From assembly GCF_018130385.1 (NCBI RefSeq), contig NZ_JAFCLU010000029.1, positions 17,859-81,858 on the forward strand: 64,000 bases of DNA. The letters run 5' to 3'. Made by a program: the position numbers and the translations under genes. This stretch comes from Bradyrhizobium sp. AUGA SZCCT0283 (GTDB lineage: Bacteria; Pseudomonadota; Alphaproteobacteria; Rhizobiales; Xanthobacteraceae). Shown here one piece after another: positions 7,951 through 15,177 of this stretch (position 1 is the stretch's first letter; each line of letters begins with the position of its first letter). The notes beneath the pieces were generated by a model that made no database searches, was not told where the DNA came from, and worked only from the letters and a program-made list of their open reading frames with translations.

Positions 7951-9098
7951 CGACCAAACGCCTCGGCCTGATCATGAACGGCGTGACCGGCCGCATGGGG
8001 CTAAATCAGCACCTGATCCGTTCCATCATCGCGATCCGCGACCAGGGCGGCGTGCTGCTGTCCAACGGCGACCGCATGCTGCCCGATCCGATCCTGATCG
8101 GCCGCGATGCGGACAAGGTCGAGCGGCTTGCCAAGCGCTTCAACATCGAGCGCTGGTCGACTGATCTCGACCAGGCGCTGGCCGACAAGAATGACACCAT
8201 TTTCTTTGATGCCGCGACTACGCAGGCGCGTCCCTCGCTGCTGACCAAGGCGATCGAGGCCGGCAAGCACGTCTATTGCGAAAAACCGATCGCTACCAAT
8301 CTCGATGAGGCGGTCGCAGTGCTGCGGCTCGCCAACGCCAAGGGCGTCAAGCACGGCACGGTGCAGGACAAACTGTTCCTGCCGGGATTGAAGAAGCTCG
8401 CGTTCCTGCGCGATTCCGGTTTCTTCGGCCGCATGCTCTCGGTGCGCGGCGAGTTCGGCTATTGGGTGTTCGAGGGCGGCTGGCAGGAAGCGCAGCGGCC
8501 GTCGTGGAATTACCGCAGCGAGGACGGCGGCGGCATCATTCTCGACATGGTCTGCCACTGGCGCTACGTGCTCGACAACCTCTTCGGCGAGGTCGAGAGC
8601 ATCAGCTGTCTCGGCACCACTGATATCCCCGAACGTTTCGACGAGAGGGGCAAGAAGTACACGGCGACCGCCGACGACTCCGCCTACGCCACCTTCCGCC
8701 TCAAGGGCGGCGTGATCGCGCATATCAACATGAGCTGGGTGACGCGGGTCTACCGCGACGATCTCGTCACCTTCCAGGTCGACGGCACCCATGGCTCCGC
8801 GGTGGCAGGCCTGACCGATTGCGTGATCCAGGCCCGCCAGGCGACGCCGCGCCCGGTGTGGAATCCCGACGAGAAGCGCACCCACGATTTCTATGCCGAC
8901 TGGCAGAAGGTTCCCGAAAACGTCGTCTACGACAACGGCTTCAAGGAGCAGTGGGAGATGTTCATCCGTCACGTCTGCGAGGACGCGCCCTATAAATACA
9001 CGCTGCTGGAAGGCGCCAAGGGCGTACAGCTTGCCGAATGCGCACTGCAGAGCTGGCGCGAGCGGCGCTGGATCGACGTCGCCCCGATCAAGGTGTGA
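7947..9098 (+). CDS. Gfo/Idh/MocA family oxidoreductase
   Basis: A 383-residue NAD(P)-dependent dehydrogenase. It has an N-terminal Rossmann segment (GLIMNGVTGRMG, residues 7-18), the family EKP motif at residues 112-114 (CEKPIA) and a DxxxH-like block (DMVCHWRYVLD) in the substrate domain. It starts at ATG 7947, overlapping the enolase-family stop; the frame is open further upstream, but that part is shadow of the enolase-family gene. The family oxidises or reduces hydroxyl groups of sugars, inositols and their acids. Context points to a redox step in the same catabolic route. Confidence 0.88.
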   Translation: MTTKRLGLIMNGVTGRMGLNQHLIRSIIAIRDQGGVLLSNGDRMLPDPILIGRDADKVERLAKRFNIERWSTDLDQALADKNDTIFFDAATTQARPSLLTKAIEAGKHVYCEKPIATNLDEAVAVLRLANAKGVKHGTVQDKLFLPGLKKLAFLRDSGFFGRMLSVRGEFGYWVFEGGWQEAQRPSWNYRSEDGGGIILDMVCHWRYVLDNLFGEVESISCLGTTDIPERFDERGKKYTATADDSAYATFRLKGGVIAHINMSWVTRVYRDDLVTFQVDGTHGSAVAGLTDCVIQARQATPRPVWNPDEKRTHDFYADWQKVPENVVYDNGFKEQWEMFIRHVCEDAPYKYTLLEGAKGVQLAECALQSWRERRWIDVAPIKV

Positions 9099-9110
9099 GG
9101 AGGCATAACC

Positions 9111-10304
9111 ATGAACAGGCCTGTCCTGCCGATGTCTTCGCTGTCACTGAAACTGCCGACGGCGGATCGTTCGATCGAAACCTATGGCCTGGCGGCGTCG
9201 CGGACGTTTCCGGCGAAGCTTGAAGGGACGCTCAACCGCGTGGCGTTCTCGGCCGCGCATGTGGTGGCGGATCCGCTTGCCGATAACGATCCGTGGCTGA
9301 CATCCGCAATCGACTGGGACCGGACCATTGCGTTCCGCGAGCATGTCTGGGATCTCGGCCTCGGCGTTGCCGAGGCGATGGATACCGCGCAGCGCGGCAT
9401 GGGGCTGGACTGGCCGACCTCGCTGGAGCTGATTCAGCGCTCGGTCAAGGCGGCGAAGGCCAAGGGCAACGCGCTGGTATTTTCCGGCGCCGGTACCGAC
9501 CACCTCGCGGTGGAAGACGCCAAGGCCATCGATGACGTGATCCGCGCCTATGAGGAGCAGATCGCGGCAGTCGAAAAAGCCGGCGGCCGGGTCATCCTGA
9601 TGGCCTCGCGCGCGCTGGCAAAGCTCGGCCGCAACGCCGACGACTACGCCAAAGTCTATAACCGCGTGCTGTCACAGGTCCGCGAACCCGTGATCATTCA
9701 CTGGCTCGGCGACATGTTCGATCCGGCGCTATCAGGCTATTGGGGCACGGCAGACCTCGACAAGGCGATGGATACAGCGCTTGCCATCATCAATGCCAAC
9801 GCGGCCAAGGTCGATGGCGTGAAGGTTTCGCTGCTCGACAAGCGGCGCGAGATCGACATGCGCCGGCGGCTGGACAAGAACGTCAGGATGTATACCGGCG
9901 ACGATTTCAACTATGCCGAACTGATCGCCGGCGACGACCAGGGTTTCTCGCACGCGCTGCTCGGCATCTTCGACGCCATCGCGCCGGCGGCGTCCTATGC
10001 GCTGTCGCGGCTGGCCGCGGGCGACGCGGCCGGCTTCCATGACGTGCTGGGGCCGACGGTGCCGTTGTCGCGGCATATCTTCAAGGCGCCGACGCGGTTC
10101 TACAAGACCGGCATCGTGTTCATGGCCTATCTGAACGGCCATCAGGATCACTTCACCATGGTCGGCGGGCAGGAGAGCACGCGCTCGACGTTGCATCTGG
10201 CCGGCCTGTTTCGTCTGGCCGACGGGGCCGGGCTTCTCTCCAACCCCGAACTGGCGACACGGCGCATGAAGACGGTGCTGGCAACGCGCGGCATCGAGCC
10301 CTGA
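9111..10304 (+). CDS. DUF993 family protein (dihydrodipicolinate-synthase-like TIM barrel)
   Basis: A 397-residue protein I recognise as DUF993, a poorly characterised family grouped with class I aldolases/lyases such as DapA. A lysine in GVKVSLLDK (K238) is placed where a Schiff-base lysine would be expected. It starts 12 bases after the oxidoreductase stop, preceded by GAGGAG-like sequence, and its stop overlaps the next ATG by one base. A retro-aldol cleavage of a 2-keto-3-deoxy acid would fit the neighbouring dehydratase-like enzyme, but that is inference and no reaction is established. Confidence 0.75.
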   Translation: MNRPVLPMSSLSLKLPTADRSIETYGLAASRTFPAKLEGTLNRVAFSAAHVVADPLADNDPWLTSAIDWDRTIAFREHVWDLGLGVAEAMDTAQRGMGLDWPTSLELIQRSVKAAKAKGNALVFSGAGTDHLAVEDAKAIDDVIRAYEEQIAAVEKAGGRVILMASRALAKLGRNADDYAKVYNRVLSQVREPVIIHWLGDMFDPALSGYWGTADLDKAMDTALAIINANAAKVDGVKVSLLDKRREIDMRRRLDKNVRMYTGDDFNYAELIAGDDQGFSHALLGIFDAIAPAASYALSRLAAGDAAGFHDVLGPTVPLSRHIFKAPTRFYKTGIVFMAYLNGHQDHFTMVGGQESTRSTLHLAGLFRLADGAGLLSNPELATRRMKTVLATRGIEP

Positions 10305-11167
10305 TGCGCGATTTTTCTTTCGATCATCGCTGGCTGTCGCTGAATACGGCGACGGTCCGCAAGCAGGGTGATCTCGTTCAGATCATCGAGGCCTGCGCGC
10401 GCCACGGCATTCGCGCCATCGATCCCTGGCGCGACCAGGTTGCGGCCATAGGCCTCGACCGCGCGGTGCGGGCCGTCCGCGATGCCGGGCTTGAACTGTC
10501 AGGCTATTGCCGCGGCGGCATGTTCACGGCGGATGCGGCGCACCGCATCGAGGCGCGTGACGACAATCGCCGCGCCGTCGACGAAGCCAGAGCGCTGGGC
10601 GCGCCCTGCATCGTGCTGGTCGTCGGCGGCCTGCCTCAATATTCGCGCCCGGGAAGCGCGCCCTCGAAGGACATGGCAGGGGCGCGGGCGCAGGTCCGCG
10701 ACGCGATCGCCGAAATGCTGGATTATGCGAAAGCGGCCGACATGCCGCTGGCGATCGAGCCGCTGCATCCGGCCTATGCCGCCGACCGCGCCTGCGTGAA
10801 TACGACGAAGCAGGCGCTGGATATCTGCGACCAGCTCGATCCGCAGCGCACCGGCGCGCTCGGTGTCGCGCTCGATGTCTATCACATCTGGTGGGATCCG
10901 GAATTGATGCCGGAGATCGCGCGTGCCGGAAAGGATCGTCTGCTGGCGTTTCACGTCTGTGACTGGCTGGTGCCCACGAAGGACATTCTCAACGACCGCG
11001 GCATGATGGGCGATGGCGTCATCGACATCACATCTGTGCGATCGGCGGTCGAGGCGCAGGGTTTTGCCGGCTATTCCGAGATCGAAATCTTCTCGAATGA
11101 CTGGTGGAACAAGCCGATGGACGAGGTTTTGCGGACCTGCATCGCGCGGCATCGCACGGTGGTCTAA
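10304..11167 (+). CDS. Sugar phosphate isomerase/epimerase (xylose-isomerase-like TIM barrel)
   Basis: A 287-residue AP endonuclease 2-like TIM barrel. Likely metal ligands are E152 (AIEPLHP), D191 (ALDVYHIWWD), H217 (AFHVCDW) and E261 (SEIEIFSND), the spacing seen in sugar epimerases, inosose dehydratases and related enzymes. It is the last gene of the + strand unit (TGATG overlap with the DUF993 gene) and probably isomerises or dehydrates a ketose-like intermediate. No terminator with a T tract follows; the next gene is 234 bases away. Confidence 0.82.
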   Translation: MRDFSFDHRWLSLNTATVRKQGDLVQIIEACARHGIRAIDPWRDQVAAIGLDRAVRAVRDAGLELSGYCRGGMFTADAAHRIEARDDNRRAVDEARALGAPCIVLVVGGLPQYSRPGSAPSKDMAGARAQVRDAIAEMLDYAKAADMPLAIEPLHPAYAADRACVNTTKQALDICDQLDPQRTGALGVALDVYHIWWDPELMPEIARAGKDRLLAFHVCDWLVPTKDILNDRGMMGDGVIDITSVRSAVEAQGFAGYSEIEIFSNDWWNKPMDEVLRTCIARHRTVV

Positions 11168-11290
11168 CGGCCGTCGATCGAAGTCGCTTGTTCACGTCTC
11201 AATGGCCGACGGTGTTGTCTCGTATGTGAACTGCTATGCGCTCTTTACTCTGATAACGTAGCGCGAAGAGACAGCGCGCGGTTCCAGATT

Positions 11291-11328
11291 TAACCTTTTG
11301 CGCGGCTATTTAGATTAACAAAGGGTTA
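11291..11328. promoter_or_regulatory. Imperfect inverted repeat upstream of a small secreted-protein gene
   Basis: TAACCTTTTG (11291-11300) faces CAAAGGGTTA (11319-11328), nine of ten positions complementary, in an A/T-richer stretch about 75 bases before the gene at 11402. It may be an operator; no regulator gene is adjacent. The rest of 11168-11401 shows nothing clear. Confidence 0.25.
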
Positions 11329-11401
11329 CCGTTGCGCCCGCATTTGTCGAGGCGCTAGCTAGACCGCACGGAGAACGTCTCCGATAGCGAAGAGCGACAA
11401 C

Positions 11402-11692
11402 ATGAAAATCCTTTACGCAATTGCGACCCTCGTCCTGCTGTCGACATCGGCACAGGCATGGCAGATCGTGGAACGCTGCACCCACAGCAAGTTCTATGGC
11501 AGGGTGTGCACGACGTCCTACCTGGATGATCCGGTGCGCAACGCGGCGCAGGATCAGGAAGACGAAAAGGCAAGACGCGCCAGCATCGAAAAGTGGGAAG
11601 CGTTCTGCAAGCCGAAGCGCACCTATGACGATGAAGGCGTCGTCCGTCTGCTTTACGCCCGCAAGGGCTGCGAGTTCGGCCGCAGCGAGTAA
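11402..11692 (+). CDS. Small secreted protein with signal peptide, function unknown
   Basis: A 96-residue protein with a Sec signal peptide (MKILYAIATLVLLSTSAQA). The mature part has four cysteines (C27, C36, C69, C90), likely disulfide-bonded in the periplasm. Its C-terminal pattern, W then C-[KR]-P, an acidic turn, G[VL], R, YAR and C, is shared with the next gene at 11893, so the two look like tandem paralogues. I do not recognise a named family. A GC-rich hairpin without a T tract follows. Confidence 0.7.
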   Translation: MKILYAIATLVLLSTSAQAWQIVERCTHSKFYGRVCTTSYLDDPVRNAAQDQEDEKARRASIEKWEAFCKPKRTYDDEGVVRLLYARKGCEFGRSE

Positions 11693-11704
11693 CCCATCGC
11701 TTCC

Positions 11705-11727
11705 GCTCCTCGCAACCAGCGAGGAGC
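11705..11727. terminator. Perfect 9-bp hairpin after a small secreted-protein gene
   Basis: GCTCCTCGC, loop AACCA, GCGAGGAGC. There is no T tract on either strand, so termination is uncertain; it could instead limit 3' decay. Confidence 0.4.
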
Positions 11728-11892
11728 GCTCCGGGCCTTCCGTGCCCGATGGTTTCGGCGCTTAGCCACGCCCGAAAGACCTCTAAATCTTTATCGACCA
11801 AATTGCGATCCGGTTAGTCACGCCGCTTTACGGCGCCTCAATGCTTGTCCGTCATTGCTGACGCACGGCATTCATTTCAAGAGGCAGTGTCC

Positions 11893-12273
11893 ATGCGCGT
11901 CTTCATCGCAATCTCGATTGTCGTCGCTTCGGTATCGTCCGCGTCCGCGCAGTTTGCGATGGACCACGGCCACGCCGCGGATGCCGCCCAGGCCGCCCGT
12001 GCGGCGAGGGCTGCAGCGGATGCCAAGGCCGCGGCGATTGCCTCCGGCGCGCCGCTACTTCCCAGCCAGCAGACCAATTTCTTCGTCGGCAGCGGCGGCA
12101 CCATAAAGATCGCGCCGCGGACGGCCGAAGAGCTGAAGGCCGATGAAGCCGCCCAGGCCGCCTGGAAGGAACGCTGCCGGCCGACCGTGGTCGAAGACCG
12201 CGAGGGCCTGCGCCGCGTGAAATATGCCGAACGGGATTGCGATCTTTCCCGCTTCAACACCGCCGGGAATTAG
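11893..12273 (+). CDS. Small secreted Ala-rich protein, paralogue of the 11402 product
   Basis: A 126-residue protein with a signal peptide (MRVFIAISIVVASVSSASA). An alanine-rich helix (AADAAQAARAARAAADAKAA) follows, then a C-terminal segment WKERCRPTVVEDREGLRRVK plus YAERDC. This aligns with WEAFCKPKRTYDDEGVVRLL plus YARKGC of the preceding gene. ATG 11893 has GAGG just upstream and starts the signal peptide, and is preferred over TTG 11845. Only the two C-terminal cysteines are kept here. Function unknown; likely periplasmic. Confidence 0.7.
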   Translation: MRVFIAISIVVASVSSASAQFAMDHGHAADAAQAARAARAAADAKAAAIASGAPLLPSQQTNFFVGSGGTIKIAPRTAEELKADEAAQAAWKERCRPTVVEDREGLRRVKYAERDCDLSRFNTAGN

Positions 12274-12388
12274 AATCCTCCGTATATTTGCGCCGAATCG
12301 AGCGGCCTGCTGCGAACCGGCAGTCCGGTTTCGGCTATGCCCTCCCAAGTCGAAATGCTAGAGCTTCCCCGACTACCGTTGGGGCGGC

Positions 12389-13753
12389 ATGACTTTCACT
12401 TCCTGGCAGTTCGGCGTCTTCGTCGCGATCGTATTTGCGGCCTATTACCTGCCGGCCCTGCGAGCGTTTCAGGTCCAGCTGCTGGTCTTCGCCAGCCTGT
12501 TCTTCTATGGATATGGCCAGCCGGAACTGCTGGCGCTGCTCGCCGTCGCGGTTTTCGGAACCTACCTCTTCCTGGTCCTGGCATTGCGAAACCGGCAGGT
12601 CTGGCTTCCGGTCGGCATCGCATTCAACCTCGCGCTGCTCGCGTTCTTCAAATACAAACTGCTGTTCATCGATCCGGCGTCCCCCAGCCTGGTCGACTTC
12701 GCGCCGCTTGATTTCCTGCTGAAACTGCCGCTGCCGATCGGCATTTCATTTTTCGTCTTCCACAACATCAGCCTGCTGGTCGACCTCACCCGGCAGAAGG
12801 CGACGCCGCCGACGCTGACCGGCGTCTTCCTCTACATCATCTTCTTTCCGCAGCTCGTTTCTGGTCCGATCACGCGCGCGGAAATGTTCATGCCGCAGAT
12901 CAAGCCGAAATATTTCGCGGACATTGCGTTCGTCGAGGCCGCGAAATGGATCCTGACCGGGTTTTTCTTCAAGCTCTACGTGTCGAACAATCTCAATGAA
13001 ATGACGTCCTATATAAGCTTCCCGCTCTACGAGACGCTGCAGACCCAGGATCGCTGGTTGCTCGTTTTCCTCTACAGCTATCAGATCTACGCGGACTTCC
13101 TCGGCTATTCTGCGATTGCGATCGGCCTTGGTCTCCTGTTCGGCTACCGCCTGCCGATCAACTTCAATCTTCCCTATATCTCGACCTCGTTCTCCGAGTT
13201 CTGGACGCGCTGGCATATCTCGCTGTCGACCTGGCTGCGCACCTATCTCTACGTCCCGCTCGGCGGCAATCGGCACGGCGTATGGCGGACCTACTTGAAC
13301 CTGATGATCGTGATGGGATTAGGCGGCCTTTGGCATGGTGCCGGCCTCGGCTATCTGATGTGGGGGCTGCTGCACGGTCTGCTGCTGGTGCTCGAACGTC
13401 CCTTGTTGGCGCGCCTGGCTTCGATCGACTTTGCGGTGTTTCGGGCGGCGCGGATGACCGTGGTTTTTGTCTGCGTCACCATGCTCTGGATTTTCTTCAA
13501 GCTGCCGAACTTCGATCATGCAGTCGGCTACCTCGCAGGCATGTTTACGCCGACCACGAATCCCAACCCGACCAAGCTGTTCTACAGCCTGGCGCTGCTC
13601 TATTCGCTGCCGGTCATGATTCAGCACCTTGGTTTCCGCCCGCTGTTCGAGGGAAGACTCCGCTGGGCGGAGCCATATCTTTACGGCTCGATGGCCGCGC
13701 TGATGTATCTGGAGGCCGGTGCTGAGACGTCGTTCATCTACTTTCAGTTCTAG
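12389..13753 (+). CDS. MBOAT family O-acyltransferase (AlgI-like)
   Basis: A 454-residue polytopic membrane protein with the MBOAT blocks SFSEFWTRWHISLSTWLRTY and VMGLGGLWHGAGL; H316 in the latter is the conserved active-site histidine. Members move acyl (usually acetyl) groups across the membrane for O-acetylation of polysaccharides such as alginate, cellulose or peptidoglycan. It is followed after 12 bases by a periplasmic SGNH-like protein, the typical AlgI/AlgJ or WssH/WssI-style pairing. No polysaccharide synthase is nearby, so the acceptor is unknown. Confidence 0.88.
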   Translation: MTFTSWQFGVFVAIVFAAYYLPALRAFQVQLLVFASLFFYGYGQPELLALLAVAVFGTYLFLVLALRNRQVWLPVGIAFNLALLAFFKYKLLFIDPASPSLVDFAPLDFLLKLPLPIGISFFVFHNISLLVDLTRQKATPPTLTGVFLYIIFFPQLVSGPITRAEMFMPQIKPKYFADIAFVEAAKWILTGFFFKLYVSNNLNEMTSYISFPLYETLQTQDRWLLVFLYSYQIYADFLGYSAIAIGLGLLFGYRLPINFNLPYISTSFSEFWTRWHISLSTWLRTYLYVPLGGNRHGVWRTYLNLMIVMGLGGLWHGAGLGYLMWGLLHGLLLVLERPLLARLASIDFAVFRAARMTVVFVCVTMLWIFFKLPNFDHAVGYLAGMFTPTTNPNPTKLFYSLALLYSLPVMIQHLGFRPLFEGRLRWAEPYLYGSMAALMYLEAGAETSFIYFQF

Positions 13754-13765
13754 GGACGAGGAAAA

Positions 13766-14641
13766 ATGTCTGCCGTTCGGTGGTTGATAAAATGTGGTGC
13801 CGGCGCGGCGATTGTCTTGATCGCCTGCGGCTTCGCCACCGTTCGCTTCGGCGGCGGGCTGCAAATGCCGGCGGCGACGACGCGGGACGGCACGCTGGTC
13901 ACCCTGAGCCGTTACCTGCGCGAGCCGGTGCCTGACATCGTGCTGGTGGGCAGCTCGATCACGTTCCGCCTCAAGGAGGAATATTTTGCAACGCCCGGCT
14001 TGCGGAATCTGGCGCTTGCGGGAGGCTCTCCGGTCACCGGGCTGGAGATCGTTGCGAAGCAGCCGCGGCTCCCCGGTGTCATTCTGGTCGAGGCGAATGT
14101 TCTCGCCCGTCCCACCGATGCTGCGCTGGTCAAACGTTACTCGCGCGGCGATATTGAACCGCTTTTCTTTCGCCCCGTGCGGGCCGCGGTAGCCGCGTAT
14201 GAGCAGCGTCTTCATGCGCCGCTGACGCATGAGCAGGTTGCGCTCGACCTGCGCCGACTGGTCGGGCAGCCGCCGGGCGATTTCGACAACCGAGTCTATG
14301 TGAACCACGCGCTGCAGCAGTTCAATGCGGAGGATCCGACGGATGTCGTTCAGTTCAATGCGAAGCGAGTCGAGGAGTTGATCCGGCTGGTGGAACAACG
14401 CGGCGCGCGGGTGTTGCTGTTCGAGCTACCCTATGCCGAACCGATCGAAGGCTCGCGGTTTGCTGCGACCACGCGGGAGATCGTCCACGCTGCGTTTCCG
14501 GATTCGAAGCGATGGTTGCCTATCGAAGTGAACCGAAGCGAGCTGCGCTGGGCCGACGGCGTTCATCTCGACGAACGCTCTGCGGTGATCGTAACGCAGG
14601 CGATGGAGCGCGCCTTGGCCTTGGCGCGCACGGGAAAGTGA
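13766..14641 (+). CDS. Membrane-anchored SGNH-hydrolase-like protein, partner of the MBOAT protein
   Basis: A 291-residue protein with an N-terminal hydrophobic anchor or signal (residues about 10-26). A block-I serine lies at S63 or S64 (VGSSITF), and a C-terminal D264-xx-H267 pair (ADGVHLDE) completes an SGNH-type triad. Preceding GAGGAAAA serves as ribosome binding site. With the MBOAT gene 12 bases upstream it likely forms a transfer system in which MBOAT brings acyl groups to the periplasm and this protein places them on a glycan. A weak GCAGCC/GGCTGC inverted repeat follows at 14655-14678. Confidence 0.72.
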   Translation: MSAVRWLIKCGAGAAIVLIACGFATVRFGGGLQMPAATTRDGTLVTLSRYLREPVPDIVLVGSSITFRLKEEYFATPGLRNLALAGGSPVTGLEIVAKQPRLPGVILVEANVLARPTDAALVKRYSRGDIEPLFFRPVRAAVAAYEQRLHAPLTHEQVALDLRRLVGQPPGDFDNRVYVNHALQQFNAEDPTDVVQFNAKRVEELIRLVEQRGARVLLFELPYAEPIEGSRFAATTREIVHAAFPDSKRWLPIEVNRSELRWADGVHLDERSAVIVTQAMERALALARTGK

Positions 14642-14682
14642 CGGGGGAGGCCTAGCAGCCGAAAACGCCTGAGGCTGCGGCG

Positions 14683-15135
14683 CTATCGCGATTGAGCAAG
14701 GAAGGCGATGATTTTCTTTCTGTCGTCGCTCGATGGGAGGCCACCATACGGCTTCATGCTGTTGCCGGGTACCACCTCATCGGGGTTTGCAATGAAGCGA
14801 TCGAGCTTCTCCTCATCCCAGACGAAGCCTGCCTCCTTCATGGCGCTGGAAAACCCGTAGTCCGGCAGCGATCCTGCCTTCCGTCCAACCACCTTGTGCA
14901 GGTTGGGGCCCAGGCGATTGTCACCCTCTCTCACCATGTGACACGTTCGGCAGGCGTTGTTGAACGCCTGCTGCCCTGAGGCGTCCTCTTTGCCTTGTGA
15001 CGCCTGAGGCAGCACGGAAGGCGATGGAAGCATGAATGCCATTGCGCTCAACGCGCCTACCAGGAACATCCGGTTACGGCGCCGCCGGCCGGCCGTCGGC
15101 CAGGCGAGAAGCATGATGAAGTGCCATTGCCTCAA
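14683..15135 (-). CDS. Class I c-type cytochrome, secreted or membrane-anchored
   Basis: A 150-residue protein with heme-binding C62-R-T-C65-H66 and a likely axial methionine M127 (GNSMKPYGG), both spaced as in cytochrome c2/c550. The N-terminus has an arginine run (RRRRNR) followed by a hydrophobic stretch, usable as signal peptide; an internal start at M23 (15069) would keep the hydrophobic part only. It is an electron carrier in the periplasm. It is convergent with the acyltransferase pair and lies 42 bases downstream of the Spy-like gene on the same strand, so co-transcription is possible. Confidence 0.88.
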   Translation of the reverse strand: MRQWHFIMLLAWPTAGRRRRNRMFLVGALSAMAFMLPSPSVLPQASQGKEDASGQQAFNNACRTCHMVREGDNRLGPNLHKVVGRKAGSLPDYGFSSAMKEAGFVWDEEKLDRFIANPDEVVPGNSMKPYGGLPSSDDRKKIIAFLAQSR

Positions 15136-15177
15136 TCGATCACCTCGTCAGCAAGAGGATCGGGTCAAGGTTTTCGG

